From Listeria swaminathanii (GTDB taxonomy: Bacteria > Bacillota > Bacilli > Lactobacillales > Listeriaceae), in assembly GCF_014229645.1 (NCBI RefSeq), contig NZ_JAATOD010000005.1:62001-126000 (forward strand): a stretch of DNA of 64,000 bases, written 5' to 3'. The translations under genes and the position numbers were made by a program. The notes under the pieces were generated by a model, which was not told the origin of the DNA, searched no databases, and saw only the letters and a list, made by a program, of their open reading frames with translations. Below, piece by piece: positions 16,334-26,805 of this stretch. Numbering within the stretch: position 1 is the first letter of the stretch; every line of letters begins with the position of its first letter.

Positions 16334-16423
16334 ATGGGTGTTGTTCTAGTAATTGCTGGAATCATCGGTTTAGCTTTGTTGGTATATTTATTTTATGTGT
16401 TGTTTAGAGGTGAGGATTTATGA
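16334..16423 (+). CDS. kdpF: KdpF, small subunit of the K+-transporting ATPase
   Basis: A 29-aa single-span peptide, [20 protein letters not shown] followed by YVLFRGEDL, starts at an ATG 6 bp after GGGGTGA. Its stop codon overlaps the kdpA start (ATGA). KdpF is a lipid-like stabiliser of the KdpABC complex in other bacteria. Position, length and hydrophobicity all fit, although the sequence family is poorly conserved. Confidence 0.85.
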   Translation: MGVVLVIAGIIGLALLVYLFYVLFRGEDL

Positions 16424-18105
16424 AGTATATTGTGATGCAGGATGTGTTTTTTGTTGTATTGTTGTTAGTTTTAGCAGTGCCACTTGGGATTTATATGTAT
16501 AAAGTGATGATTGGCGAAAAGGTGTTTTTATCGAGAGTGCTTGAGCCAGTTGAGCGGTTTGGTTATCGTTTGATGGGTGTGAGTGACGCGGGGATGTCGG
16601 CGAAACGTTATGCGATATCGGTGCTTGCTTTTAGTGCGGTTGGTTTTGTATTTGTTATGGCTGTACTAATGTTGCAAGGATTTTTACCACTTAATCCAGA
16701 AGGTATGAAGGGGCTTAGCTTTAGTCTTGCGTTTAATACGGCGGCGAGTTTTGTGTCGAATACGAACTGGCAGGCTTATTCTGGTGAGGCGGCATTATCG
16801 TATTTTTCACAGTCGATTGGCTTAACGGTGCAGAATTTTGTTTCTGCAGCGACAGGGATTGCAGTTTTATTTGCGGTAATTCGCGGCTTTATATGGAAGA
16901 AACAGAAAACGGTCGGGAATTTTTGGCAAGATTTATTTCGAGTGACGCTTTATATTTTATTACCACTTTCGCTTGTATTGGCGCTAGTTTTGGTGTCGCA
17001 AGGGGTGGTGCAATCATTTGCAGATTATTCGGTTGTGGAAACGCTTGAAAATGGTGCGAAACAATTGATTCCGCTTGGACCGGCTGCAAGTCAAATTGCG
17101 ATTAAGCAACTTGGAACAAATGGTGGTGGCTTTTTCGGAGCGAATTCTGCTTTTCCGTTTGAAAATCCATCTAGTTTTACTAATTTAATTGAGATGCTGG
17201 CGATTTTGCTTATTCCGGTGGCGCTTGTTGTGATGTTTGGGCGCGCGGTGAAAGATAGTAAGCAAGGGCGCGCAATTATGACAGCGATGTTAATTGTTTT
17301 TGTTGTTGGGGTCGTGGCGATTACTGTTTCCGAACAATTTGCGGGGCCGAGTTACCAAGGTGTTGCGACTTCTGGAAGTATGGAAGGTAAAGAAGTGCGT
17401 TTTGGTGTTGGTGGATCGTCGCTTTTCGCGGCTTCAACGACGGCTGCTTCGAACGGTGCGGTGAACACGATGCATGATAGTTTAACGCCGCTTGGTGGGC
17501 TTGTTCCAATGTTCTTTATGCAGCTTGGCGAGGTCATTTTTGGCGGAGTTGGTAGTGGGCTTTATGGGATGATTGGATTTATTATTTTGACGGTGTTTAT
17601 CGCGGGGCTTTTGGTTGGGCGGACACCGGAATATTTAGGGGAGAAAATTGAACCTTATGATATGAAAATGGTTTGTTTACTCATTTTAGTTCCGCCGCTG
17701 TTGACGCTTTTTGGTACGGCGGTTGCGGTGATGATGCCGAGTGTGCAAGCTTCGGTTTCGGCGAGTGGGGCGCATGGTTTCTCTGAGGTGCTTTATGCGT
17801 TTACTTCGATGGGAAATAATAATGGTAGTGCTTTTGCGGGATTTGCGGCAGACACGACATTTACTAATATAGTCGGCGCAGTAATGATGTTATTTGCTCG
17901 TTTTATTCCGCTAGTTGCAGCGCTTTACTTGGCGCAAAATATGGCTTTGAAAACGCCGGTCGCAGCGAGCAGTGGGACGTTATCGACGAAAAATGGCATG
18001 TTTATTGGTCTTTTAATTGGGGTTGTGGTGCTTATTGGCGCGCTTAGTTTCTTGCCAGCGCTCGCACTTGGACCGATTGCGGACTTCTTTACAACTTTCA
18101 AATGA
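16420..18105 (+). CDS. kdpA: K+-transporting ATPase subunit KdpA
   Basis: KdpA (561 aa) is the K+-channel-like subunit of the high-affinity Kdp pump, made of four repeats each with a selectivity-filter loop. Loops visible here include [20 protein letters not shown] and [12 protein letters not shown]. It overlaps kdpF by 4 bp and is followed after 11 bp by kdpB. Length and motif order are normal. Confidence 0.96.
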   Translation: MKYIVMQDVFFVVLLLVLAVPLGIYMYKVMIGEKVFLSRVLEPVERFGYRLMGVSDAGMSAKRYAISVLAFSAVGFVFVMAVLMLQGFLPLNPEGMKGLSFSLAFNTAASFVSNTNWQAYSGEAALSYFSQSIGLTVQNFVSAATGIAVLFAVIRGFIWKKQKTVGNFWQDLFRVTLYILLPLSLVLALVLVSQGVVQSFADYSVVETLENGAKQLIPLGPAASQIAIKQLGTNGGGFFGANSAFPFENPSSFTNLIEMLAILLIPVALVVMFGRAVKDSKQGRAIMTAMLIVFVVGVVAITVSEQFAGPSYQGVATSGSMEGKEVRFGVGGSSLFAASTTAASNGAVNTMHDSLTPLGGLVPMFFMQLGEVIFGGVGSGLYGMIGFIILTVFIAGLLVGRTPEYLGEKIEPYDMKMVCLLILVPPLLTLFGTAVAVMMPSVQASVSASGAHGFSEVLYAFTSMGNNNGSAFAGFAADTTFTNIVGAVMMLFARFIPLVAALYLAQNMALKTPVAASSGTLSTKNGMFIGLLIGVVVLIGALSFLPALALGPIADFFTTFK

Positions 18106-18116
18106 GGTGAATGGAA

Positions 18117-20162
18117 ATGATGGAAAATGGTATTTGGAAAGATGCGCTGATTCAGTCGATGAAAAAACTGTCTCCTAAACTGCAAGTGAAAAACCCAGTC
18201 ATGCTGCTCGTTTATGTGGGCGCAATTTTGGCAACAAGTTTGTATTTTCTTGGCTTTTTCGGAATTTCGGATGAGAAGTCTGGCTATACGCTCGCGATTG
18301 CGCTTATTTTATGGTTCACGGTGTTATTTGCGAATTTTGCGGAGGCGATTGCGGAAGGTCGTGGTCGGGCGCAAGCGGATAGTTTGAAAATGGCGCGGAA
18401 AGATGTTTTAGCTCGGAAGTTGAAAAAGGTAGAGGATAAAGCTGATGTGGTGGAAGTAGCTTCGAATGATTTGAAAAAAGGGGATATTGTTTATGTGCTT
18501 GCGAATGAACAAATTCCGATGGATGGCGAAGTGATTGAAGGTGCGGCCTCTGTTGACGAAAGTGCGATCACCGGGGAGTCGGCGCCAGTAATTCGAGAGT
18601 CTGGCGGTGATAGAAGCGCTGTGACTGGCGGGACTACACTTGTTTCCGACTGGCTTGTTATTCGGGTAACGGCAGTTTCTGGGGAAAGTTTCTTAGATAA
18701 AATGATTGCGATGGTGGAAGGGGCTTCGCGGAAAAAGACGCCAAATGAGATAGCTTTGCAAATTTTGCTTGTGACCCTTTCGATTATTTTTCTGGCGGTT
18801 TCAGCGACACTTTTACCATTTACTGAATTTGCGAGTAAACAGGCGGGTGCTGGCTCGGCGATTTCGATTACGAATGTGATTGCTTTACTTGTTTGTTTGG
18901 CGCCGACAACGATTGGTGCACTGCTTTCATCAATTGGGATTGCTGGGATGAGCCGATTAAATCAAGCGAATGTGTTAGCGATGAGCGGTCGGGCGATTGA
19001 GGCGGCTGGGGATGTGGACGTGCTTTTGCTTGATAAAACGGGGACGATTACACTTGGAAACCGGAAAGCGAGCGAATTTTTGCCAGTGGATGGCGTGACG
19101 GAACAAGAGCTAGCAGATGCGGCTCAACTTTCCTCCATTGCGGATGAAACGGCGGAAGGTCGGAGTATTGTCGTGTTAGCGAAAGAGCGATTCGATATTC
19201 GCGGTCGCGATTTTGCCGAAATGCACGCAGAATTTGTTCCATTTACTGCAACAACACGAATGAGCGGGATTGATTACCAAGAAAATACGATTCGAAAAGG
19301 CGCGGCGGATGCGGTTCGAGCCTATGTAACGGCGAATGGCGGTACGTATCCAAAAGAGTGCGATGCGATTGTAAGTAAAGTGGCTGGCGCTGGTGGAACG
19401 CCGCTTGTAGTCGTTCGAAATAATAAAGTACTTGGCGTGATTTATTTAAAAGATATCGTGAAAAATGGTGTGAAAGAACGTTTTCTTGATTTGCGAAAAA
19501 TGGGTATTAAAACAATTATGATTACTGGGGATAACCCAATGACCGCGGCGGCGATTGCGGCAGAAGCGGGAGTGGATGATTTTCTAGCAGAAGCAACACC
19601 AGAAGCAAAATTGGAATTAATTCGCGAATATCAACGTGAAGGACATTTAGTAGCGATGACTGGAGACGGAACGAATGATGCGCCGGCTCTTGCGCAAGCT
19701 GACGTGGCTGTTGCAATGAACACGGGGACGCAAGCTGCAAAAGAAGCCGGGAATATGGTTGACCTTGATTCTAGCCCAACGAAATTAATTGATATTGTGC
19801 GGATTGGAAAACAGCTGTTAATGACGCGTGGCGCGCTGACAACTTTTAGTGTTGCGAATGATTTAGCGAAATACTTTGCGATTATTCCGGTGCTGTTTTA
19901 CGGGATCTTCCCACAACTTGAAGCGCTCAATTTAATGGGATTAACGAGCCCAACGAGTGCCATTTTATCCGCGATTATTTACAACTCATTGATTATCATT
20001 TTCTTAATTCCGTTATCTTTAAAAGGCGTGAAGTACCGCGAAATGCCAGCGGGGAAATTACTGAGCCGCAATATGTTGATTTACGGACTTGGTGGACTGA
20101 TTGCGCCATTTATCGCGATTAAATTGATTGATATGCTGTTAACTGTTTTAGGAATCGTTTAA
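18117..20162 (+). CDS. kdpB: K+-transporting ATPase ATP-binding subunit KdpB
   Basis: KdpB (681 aa from the ATG at 18117) is the P-type ATPase subunit. It carries TGES (actuator), [11 protein letters not shown] with the phosphorylated Asp306, [13 protein letters not shown], and [15 protein letters not shown]. An ATG at 18111 would start only one base after GAGGTG, so the 18117 start, seven bases from it, is preferred. It drives K+ uptake through KdpA. Confidence 0.95.
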   Translation: MMENGIWKDALIQSMKKLSPKLQVKNPVMLLVYVGAILATSLYFLGFFGISDEKSGYTLAIALILWFTVLFANFAEAIAEGRGRAQADSLKMARKDVLARKLKKVEDKADVVEVASNDLKKGDIVYVLANEQIPMDGEVIEGAASVDESAITGESAPVIRESGGDRSAVTGGTTLVSDWLVIRVTAVSGESFLDKMIAMVEGASRKKTPNEIALQILLVTLSIIFLAVSATLLPFTEFASKQAGAGSAISITNVIALLVCLAPTTIGALLSSIGIAGMSRLNQANVLAMSGRAIEAAGDVDVLLLDKTGTITLGNRKASEFLPVDGVTEQELADAAQLSSIADETAEGRSIVVLAKERFDIRGRDFAEMHAEFVPFTATTRMSGIDYQENTIRKGAADAVRAYVTANGGTYPKECDAIVSKVAGAGGTPLVVVRNNKVLGVIYLKDIVKNGVKERFLDLRKMGIKTIMITGDNPMTAAAIAAEAGVDDFLAEATPEAKLELIREYQREGHLVAMTGDGTNDAPALAQADVAVAMNTGTQAAKEAGNMVDLDSSPTKLIDIVRIGKQLLMTRGALTTFSVANDLAKYFAIIPVLFYGIFPQLEALNLMGLTSPTSAILSAIIYNSLIIIFLIPLSLKGVKYREMPAGKLLSRNMLIYGLGGLIAPFIAIKLIDMLLTVLGIV

Positions 20163-20176
20163 GAGGGGGAGAAAAC

Positions 20177-20749
20177 ATGAAAAGATTTATGCAAATTTGG
20201 AAGCCGGCAGTTGTTGGATTTCTACTTTTGACATTGGTATGTGGCGTGATTTATCCGGGTGTTGTCACAATTATTGCAGGTGCAGCTTTCCACGACAAAG
20301 CAAATGGCAGTATAATAGAAGAAAAGTTAGCAGATGGCACAACTGGAAAAATTGGTTCTGCTGAAATTGGCCAAACATTTACCAAACCTGAGTATTTGAT
20401 TGGGCGGGCGGCGAGTGACGGCGCGGCAACCAATTTAAACCCGACTAGCGAAGAACAAAAACAATTAGTAGAAAAACGGATTGCTTGGTGGCATAAATTA
20501 GACCCAACGAACAATCGAGTTATTCCGATGGATCTCGTGACAGCATCAGCAAGTGGCGTGGATCCAGATATTTCAGAAGAAGCCGCTGCGTATCAAGTGG
20601 ACCGGATTTCCAGAGAACGCGGAATTTCCACCAAAGTGGTCAAAGAAATTATTGCGGAAAACACGAACGAGCGATTGTTAGGTTTTTGGGGTGAGCCAAC
20701 TGTGAATGTATTACAAGTCAATTTGGCATTAGATAGTTTGAAAATGTAA
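20177..20749 (+). CDS. kdpC: K+-transporting ATPase subunit KdpC
   Basis: KdpC (190 aa) has one N-terminal membrane segment (residues 12-33) and a soluble domain containing FHDKANGS, GQTFTKPEYLIGRAASDGAA near residue 70 and the conserved VTASASGVDPDIS and ERGIS segments. It stabilises ATP binding by KdpB. AGAGGGGGAG lies before the ATG. Confidence 0.95.
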   Translation: MKRFMQIWKPAVVGFLLLTLVCGVIYPGVVTIIAGAAFHDKANGSIIEEKLADGTTGKIGSAEIGQTFTKPEYLIGRAASDGAATNLNPTSEEQKQLVEKRIAWWHKLDPTNNRVIPMDLVTASASGVDPDISEEAAAYQVDRISRERGISTKVVKEIIAENTNERLLGFWGEPTVNVLQVNLALDSLKM

Positions 20750-20767
20750 GTAGTTGGAGGCGAGTAT

Positions 20768-23458
20768 ATGGAAACGAATCGTCCAAGTCCGGATGCGCTA
20801 TTAGTGAATTTGCAAGAAGAAACAGAGTCGTCTGTAGGTAAATTGAAAATATATTTTGGTTTTGCAGCGGGTGTGGGGAAAACGTATGCGATGTTGAGTG
20901 ATGCCAAAGATCAATTAGCAGCTGGCGTGGATGTAGTCGCTGGCTATATTGAGCCTCATGCTCGGGAAGAAACGCTGAGAATGTTAGTTGGAATCCCAGT
21001 TATTCCACCTAAAGCAATCAACCATAAAAATATTGCGCTCAAAGAATTCGATTTGGACGAAGCGTTGAAACGGAAACCGGAGCTGATTTTGGTGGACGAG
21101 CTTGCCCATACGAATGCAGCAGGTGTGCGGAATAAGAAACGTTTTCAAGATGTGGAAGAGTTGCTCCAAGCGGGAATTGATGTGTATACAACGGTAAACG
21201 TGCAACATATCGAAAGCTTGAATGATATTGTGGAAGGCATCACCAAAGTGGCTGTCCGCGAAACCATTCCGGACTATGTTTTTGATGAAGCGGACCGCGT
21301 AAAGCTAATCGATATCGAACCGGATGAACTTTTAAAGCGTCTTGAACAAGGGAAGATTTACCAGCCAGAACGCGCCCGCACAGCTATGCAGAACTTTTTC
21401 ACTAGAGAAAATTTGAAATTGTTGCGCGAAATTGCGATGCGTAAAGCGGCTGACCGAATTAGCCATGAATATGACCAGACCGGGATTTATCCAGAAAAAC
21501 GCGCAAGTAGTAAGTGGCTCGTCTGCATCGGGACGTCTCCATCATCTGCGAAACTCATTCGCTGGACAGCGCGCACCGCCGAGGCTTTCCGTGCTCCGTG
21601 GACTGCCCTTTATATTGAAAATGAAGAAAATGATTATATGACCAAAGCGGAGAAAAAATGTTTGCGTGAAACGATGGAACTCGCGGAACGACTGGGCGCA
21701 GAAATTGTCACGCTCGCTGGACATGATATTGCAGAAACGGTAGCCGAATATGCCCGTTTGACCGGGGTGACGAATATCGTTGTTGGGAAATCGCGTCGTC
21801 GTATGGGATTGCGGTCTTTGTTTGAAGATGATTTTGAAGACCAGCTGATTACGCACCTCGATAATGTCGATATGCACATTATCCCTTCTAGCCAACCGCA
21901 GACAAAAAAACGGCGAATGAAAATGCGCTTTAAAAGCTTCCTAACTTGGCACGATATGGCGAAAATGGTCTTGCTACTCACTTTGGCGACAGCGATATGT
22001 GTTGGATTAAGCGAATTTGGCATTGGCGACCAAAATGTTATTATGGTGTATATTTTATCCGTTTTAATTATTTCTCGGGTAACAAGTGGCTATGTTTACG
22101 GTGTCCTCGGTTCTATCATTGGTGTCATGTTATTTAATTTCTTTTTCACATCACCACTGTATACATTTAATACGATTCAAGCCGGTTATCCAGTGACTTT
22201 TGGTATCATGCTCTTAGTTGCTTTGATCACAAGTGCGCTAACCGTCCGAATTAAAACGCAAGCCAGCCTTGCAGTTGAGCGAGAGCGCCGAACGGAAGTG
22301 CTTTATGAAATCAATAAACGGCTGTTAGTAACGCGCAACTTAAAAGGAATTATTAATTTAACCAATGAATATATTTTGCATTTATTTAACCGTTCCGTTA
22401 TTTTTTATTCTACTGATCCCGCCAAAAGTAACGAAGGGATTTTCGTGCAAGCGGAAGGGAAAGAGGATGCGAACGCGCTTCTTAGTGCGGACGAGGAAGC
22501 TGTTGCACACTGGGTTTTTAAAAATAAAAAACGAGCGGGCGCAGGAACTGATACGTTGATGGGGGCATTTGGATATTATATGCCAGTGATGTCACAAGGC
22601 AAAGTGCTTGGCGTCATTGGGGTTTCGTGCTCGGCCGAAGAAGGTCCACTCACACAAGATAATCGGATATTTTTACGAATGATTAGCTCGCAAGTCGCAC
22701 TGGCCCTAGAACGGCAATATTTATCAGAAGAACAACGCCAAATCGTCATCGAATCTGCGAAAGAAAAAATGAGAAGTAATTTGCTTCGGGCGATTTCGCA
22801 TGATTTAAGAACACCACTTACAGGCATCATTGGCGCAAGTTCAGCCTTGCTTGAAAAAGAAACCGAGCTAGATAAAGAAACCGAGCGAAACTTAATTAAA
22901 GGTATTAAAGATGACTCTGGCTGGCTTATTCGGATGGTCGAAAATTTACTTTCTGTAACGCGAATTAGCGAAGGCTTGGTGAGTTTGGAACGCGCTCCAG
23001 AAGCCGTGGAAGAAATTGTTGGCGAAGCAGTTGGTCGAATTAAAAAACGCTTCACCGACCGAATTATTCATGTCAAAGTGCCGCGCGATCTGCTTATGGT
23101 TCCTATGGACGGGACATTAATCGAGCAAGTGCTCATTAATTTAATGGAAAATGCGCTACGCCACGGTGGACCTGAGGCAGAAGTATGGGTAGATGTGACG
23201 AAAACGAAGCAAAATGCGATTTTTAGCATCCGTGATAACGGTAAAGGAATTCCGGAAAATCGCTTGCCGGATTTATTTGACACTTTTGCAGTAGAGGCGA
23301 GAGAACGTTCGGATATGTCCCGTGGTCTAGGGCTTGGATTATCGATTTGCATGTCGATTATTCGGGCGCATGACGGGACTTTAGAAGCGAAAAATAACGA
23401 ACATGGCGGTGCGACATTCTGGTTCACTTTGCCATTAGATGGAGGAGATGGAAAATGA
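20768..23458 (+). CDS. kdpD: Sensor histidine kinase KdpD
   Basis: KdpD (896 aa) senses K+ limitation and phosphorylates KdpE. In order it has the KdpD N-terminal domain with a Walker A GFAAGVGKT (31-39), a universal-stress-protein domain (about 245-370), four membrane segments (about 395-495), a GAF-like domain, the HisKA box AISHDLRTPLTG with His678, and a HATPase domain (NLMENALRHGG, DNGKGIP, GLGLGLSI). In the USP domain SPSS and WTALY lie about 20 residues apart, close to the SxS...FTAxY pattern reported for c-di-AMP binding in S. aureus KdpD. It overlaps kdpE by 4 bp. Confidence 0.95.
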   Translation: METNRPSPDALLVNLQEETESSVGKLKIYFGFAAGVGKTYAMLSDAKDQLAAGVDVVAGYIEPHAREETLRMLVGIPVIPPKAINHKNIALKEFDLDEALKRKPELILVDELAHTNAAGVRNKKRFQDVEELLQAGIDVYTTVNVQHIESLNDIVEGITKVAVRETIPDYVFDEADRVKLIDIEPDELLKRLEQGKIYQPERARTAMQNFFTRENLKLLREIAMRKAADRISHEYDQTGIYPEKRASSKWLVCIGTSPSSAKLIRWTARTAEAFRAPWTALYIENEENDYMTKAEKKCLRETMELAERLGAEIVTLAGHDIAETVAEYARLTGVTNIVVGKSRRRMGLRSLFEDDFEDQLITHLDNVDMHIIPSSQPQTKKRRMKMRFKSFLTWHDMAKMVLLLTLATAICVGLSEFGIGDQNVIMVYILSVLIISRVTSGYVYGVLGSIIGVMLFNFFFTSPLYTFNTIQAGYPVTFGIMLLVALITSALTVRIKTQASLAVERERRTEVLYEINKRLLVTRNLKGIINLTNEYILHLFNRSVIFYSTDPAKSNEGIFVQAEGKEDANALLSADEEAVAHWVFKNKKRAGAGTDTLMGAFGYYMPVMSQGKVLGVIGVSCSAEEGPLTQDNRIFLRMISSQVALALERQYLSEEQRQIVIESAKEKMRSNLLRAISHDLRTPLTGIIGASSALLEKETELDKETERNLIKGIKDDSGWLIRMVENLLSVTRISEGLVSLERAPEAVEEIVGEAVGRIKKRFTDRIIHVKVPRDLLMVPMDGTLIEQVLINLMENALRHGGPEAEVWVDVTKTKQNAIFSIRDNGKGIPENRLPDLFDTFAVEARERSDMSRGLGLGLSICMSIIRAHDGTLEAKNNEHGGATFWFTLPLDGGDGK

Positions 23459-24150
23459 ACAGCAAACGACTTGTGCTAATTGTGGAAGATGAAGAAGGCA
23501 TCAGTAATTTTATTTCGGCTGTGTTGACGGCTAGCGATTATGCAGTGATTAAAGCGGTGAACGGAAAAGAAGCGCTGGAGCAGACGGCTAGCCATTCGCC
23601 AGACGTTGTGCTGCTTGACCTTGGTTTGCCCGATGTGGAGGGGCTTGATGTGCTTCGTGATATTCGCGTTTGGTCCAAAGTGCCGATTATTGTCGTATCC
23701 GCGCGTGATCATGAACGGGAAAAAGTGACAGCGCTTGACCTCGGTGCCGATGATTATATTACGAAGCCGTTTGGGACATCGGAACTACTGGCGCGCATTC
23801 GAACTGCTTTGCGACATATTCAACCGAGCAGCAAAGATACGCCAAATGACCATATTATCCGCATTCAAGACCTGTATATCGATGACGACCGCCGACTTGT
23901 CAAAATGGGCGATACGGAAATTCATTTTACACCGATTGAATATAAAATTTTGCTCTTATTAGCTCGCCACGCTGGGAAAGTACTCACACACGACTTCATT
24001 ATTCGCGAAATTTGGGGACCATACCCAAGTGAAAATCAAGCGCTTCGGGTGAACATGAGTAATATCAGGCGTAAAATCGAAAAAAACCCTGCTGAACCAG
24101 TGTATATTTTGACGGAAGTAGGGGTTGGGTACCGGATGGCAGAAGAATAA
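23455..24150 (+). CDS. kdpE: Response regulator KdpE
   Basis: KdpE (231 aa) is an OmpR-family regulator with a receiver domain (acidic pocket EDEE, phospho-acceptor Asp55 in LLDLGLPD, Lys in TKPFG) and a winged-helix DNA-binding domain at about 130-230 (FTPIEYKILLLLARHAGKV, VGVGYRM). It activates the kdpFABC genes that precede it. Having kdpDE downstream in the same direction is the usual Gram-negative-like order. Confidence 0.95.
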   Translation: MNSKRLVLIVEDEEGISNFISAVLTASDYAVIKAVNGKEALEQTASHSPDVVLLDLGLPDVEGLDVLRDIRVWSKVPIIVVSARDHEREKVTALDLGADDYITKPFGTSELLARIRTALRHIQPSSKDTPNDHIIRIQDLYIDDDRRLVKMGDTEIHFTPIEYKILLLLARHAGKVLTHDFIIREIWGPYPSENQALRVNMSNIRRKIEKNPAEPVYILTEVGVGYRMAEE

Positions 24151-24187
24151 TATGTTATGATAAAAGTAAACGCCAGGAGGAATTAAG

Positions 24188-25000
24188 ATGCATAAAACAA
24201 TCCGTAGCGTAGACGTTTATTATGAAAAACATGGTGAAGGAATACCGATAATAATGATTCACGGCTTTGCGCCCGATTCGCAGCTGATGATTGGCTGCAT
24301 GGAGCCAGTATTCGATAAAGAAAGCCCGTTTTCGCGCATTTATTTGGATTTGCCAGGAATGGGGAAAACCGAGAATTACGACTCTATTCAAAATGCCGAC
24401 CACGTGTTAACGCTGTTGTTAGAATTTATTGAAGCAGTAATTCCGGGCGAGCAATTTTTACTCGCCGGGGAATCATATGGTGGTTATTTAGCTCGCGGAA
24501 TTGCAGCGAAAATGCCGGATAGAGTACTAGGTGTTCTGCTCATTTGCCCGGTAATCTATCCGGAAAAAGAAAGAAGAACCTTGCCCGAACAAAAAGTCAT
24601 GTATCAAGACGAGACGTTTATAAGCACACTGTCTAATGAAGACCGTGCCTACTTTTCAAAAAGTGGTGTCATTTTAACGGCGCGAAACTGGAACCGATTC
24701 TTAGCAGAAGTGATGGCTGGGATGATTAATGCGGATGGTGAATTTTTGGACCGTTTATCCGCGAATTATGCGCTAAGTTTTGACCCAGATGAAAAAGCAT
24801 TATTCGATGTGCCAGCATTGTTCTTATTTGGTCGTCAAGATGATCATGTGGGGTATGCGGATGGTCTTACTTTGCTAGAAAAATATCCACATGCATCGTT
24901 TGCTATCCTTGATTTTGCGGGTCATAATTTGCAAATTGAACAACCAAAAATATTTACGACAATGGTACAGGATTTCTTATTCCGCGTGAAACCAGAATAA
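24188..25000 (+). CDS. Alpha/beta-hydrolase, putative esterase
   Basis: The 270-aa protein has the alpha/beta-hydrolase fold: an oxyanion loop HGFAPD, the nucleophile elbow GESYGG with Ser96, an acid in FGRQDDHVGY and the catalytic His in FAGHNLQ near residue 240. AGGAGG lies 7 bp before the ATG. It has no signal peptide. The substrate is unknown; esterase is a family-level call. Its stop codon is one base from the end of the convergent polymerase gene and no terminator separates them. I recall it as lmo2677. Confidence 0.88.
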   Translation: MHKTIRSVDVYYEKHGEGIPIIMIHGFAPDSQLMIGCMEPVFDKESPFSRIYLDLPGMGKTENYDSIQNADHVLTLLLEFIEAVIPGEQFLLAGESYGGYLARGIAAKMPDRVLGVLLICPVIYPEKERRTLPEQKVMYQDETFISTLSNEDRAYFSKSGVILTARNWNRFLAEVMAGMINADGEFLDRLSANYALSFDPDEKALFDVPALFLFGRQDDHVGYADGLTLLEKYPHASFAILDFAGHNLQIEQPKIFTTMVQDFLFRVKPE

Positions 25001-25001
25001 G

Positions 25002-26283
25002 CTAGCCTTTATGACCACCAACCATTTCAGACCGTTTTAGCCCAGTCGCTCCATTTAGCAAACTGCTTGCGTGCATAAGTGATTTGAAACCATAACGCGT
25101 ACGAATTTTATCGACAGTTATTTCTAATTGCTCATGATTTAAAGTACGGGTAGCATCTTCAAATAAATTGAGTTGCAGCCCGGTTTTTAAAGTAATTTTA
25201 CCGCATGAAATCGCAATGGAGCGCACGGGCTCTCGTTCATCGTAACGCCTGAATAGTTGCAGGAAATAAGGAATAAGCGCATGACTACTACTCGTAGGAG
25301 GGATTTTAGCTTGATGGCTAAATCCTTTTTTTATGCTGTATTTACTGTAGCCGATACTTAAATGAATGACCGCGGTATCCAAGTGATTTTGCCGCAAACG
25401 CATAGCTACTTCCTCGACCATTTCACGAATAACAATTTCGACCTCAGCAGGCACATGATAGTCTTTTTCGAGAATTTGGCTTTTTCCGTAACTTTTACTA
25501 ATCGGGACATATTTTTCATTTAAAAGGCTGTAATCAATACCGTGAGAGTGGTAGTAAAGTTGCTCGCCGACCACGCCCATCGCGTTTTTTAATAGTTGGG
25601 GTGGCGTTTGGCTTAGCTGGTACATATTAAAAATCCCCATTTTTTGCAGTCGAACCGCAGTCCGGCGACCAATTCCGCACACATCATCCAAATGCCTAAT
25701 CTTCCAAATGGTCTCTGGTACATCTTCATAACGCCATTCAGCGATTCCGTCATCGCGATTTTTGGCAACATTATCGAGTGCGAGTTTTGCAAGAAGTGGG
25801 TTGTCGCCAATCCCAACTGTGACATACAGCCGTAATTCTTCTAAAATATCACGCTGGATTTTGCGGACGATTTCTTCTGTACTACCGAACAGCAAATGCG
25901 ACCCAGTGATGTCTAAAAAACATTCATCAATACTATAAACGTGAATAAACTCAGCGGGAACATAACGTCTGAAAATGGCTTGGATCATCGCATTTACTTT
26001 TAAATATAGTTTCATTCGCGGGGGTGCGATAATAATTCGCTTGTCCCAAGTTGGAAGTTCATACATTCTCGAGCCGGTTTTGATGTGGTGGACTTGTTTC
26101 ATTTTCGGTGTTGCTGCTAAAACAAGGCCACCAGCTCGGTCAGCGTTACTCATGACAACTAAATAAGCTTCCAGCGGATTCAGCCGACGTTTGACACATT
26201 CAACCGAGGCGAAAAAACGATTTAATATCAATGCATAAAATATCACGGCGCGGTGCACGGCTATAATCTTCTACTTGTACCAT
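25002..26283 (-). pseudogene. Y-family (UvrX/ImpB-type) DNA polymerase, frameshifted near its N-terminus
   Basis: Family: error-prone translesion polymerases of the UmuC/DinB group, usually paired with YolD. A correct start, ATG at 26283 with AAGGAG, reads MVQVEDYSRAPRRDILCIDI and then KSFF before leaving frame. From the run of six A at 26212-26217 (six T on the coding strand) the rest of the protein continues in another frame as FASVECVKRRLNPLEAY onward for about 400 residues (418-aa frame from a GTG at 26258). With five T the motif CIDIKSFFASVE, including the catalytic Asp, would be restored. The downstream frame alone lacks that Asp. Later motifs are intact (VYSIDECFLDITG, VTVGIGDNPLLAKLA, CGIGRRTA). 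Recalled as lmo2676. Confidence 0.85.
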
Positions 26284-26612
26284 TTGTCGACACTCCTTTC
26301 TTCTACATTTCGAATAGCAGAGAAGGAAAGCGGGATAATACCTTCAGAGTTTTTAAGATAGATAGTGTTGTTTTCCACTCCTGAAATACGGCCGATAATG
26401 TCGTTTTCAGGATTTGCTTCTGGATCTAGTGGCTTTTTCTGGATAACAAGCATAGACTGATGCGTCATCGCGCTAGCTAGTACGCTCTCAATAAATTCTG
26501 TAGTCATAGCTTCTTTCCATACTAACGTTGGCTCGGCGTTTTGCATTGCCTCCGTATGCTCACTCAATAAAAAACCGCCCCATTTCTTCATGCCGCGATC
26601 TTGGTAGCTCAT
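26271..26612 (-). CDS. YolD-like protein
   Basis: The 113-aa protein begins MSYQDRGMKKWGGFLLSEHT, the typical YolD-family start, and has the C-terminal part with GRISGVENNTIYLKNSEGIIPLSF. YolD proteins are small partners of UvrX-type polymerases. It overlaps the downstream polymerase start by 13 bp, indicating translational coupling. An SOS-controlled promoter precedes it. Its biochemical role is not established. I recall it as lmo2675. Confidence 0.88.
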   Translation of the reverse strand: MSYQDRGMKKWGGFLLSEHTEAMQNAEPTLVWKEAMTTEFIESVLASAMTHQSMLVIQKKPLDPEANPENDIIGRISGVENNTIYLKNSEGIIPLSFSAIRNVEERSVDKWYK

Positions 26613-26659
26613 ATGATGACACCTCCAATATTTCCAATAATTAGCTGTTGCTTAAATAC

Positions 26660-26688
26660 ATTATACGAACAAACGTTCTTGTTTGCAA
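26660..26688 (-). promoter_or_regulatory. SOS promoter: LexA box inside the spacer
   Basis: On the minus strand TTGCAA (26683-26688) and TATAAT (26660-26665) are exactly 17 bp apart. The spacer contains the Gram-positive LexA box, plus-strand CGAACAAACGTTCT at 26666-26679, matching CGAACRNRYGTTYC at all but the last base. LexA bound here would block RNA polymerase until DNA damage. Confidence 0.9.
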
Positions 26689-26764
26689 TGCGTAAATGTT
26701 CTCATTTGTGATATTAAAACGGGAACAAATTACTATTTGTGAACAATTAATAAAATGGATATAA

Positions 26765-26799
26765 AAAACGACCAAGCCTATAAGAGACTTGGTCGTTAT
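26765..26799. terminator. Terminator of the RpiB-like gene
   Basis: AACGACCAAG and CTTGGTCGTT form a perfect 10-bp stem with A- and T-runs on both sides, just beyond the minus-strand stop codon at 26806. Confidence 0.85.
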
Positions 26800-26805
26800 T
26801 ATTTT

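Noticed and set aside
26690..26760. Second SOS-like repeat GGGAACAAATT...TTTGTGAACA upstream of yolD
   Set aside because: The half-sites lack the CGAAC/GTTCG core and lie too far upstream of the promoter to be a convincing LexA box.
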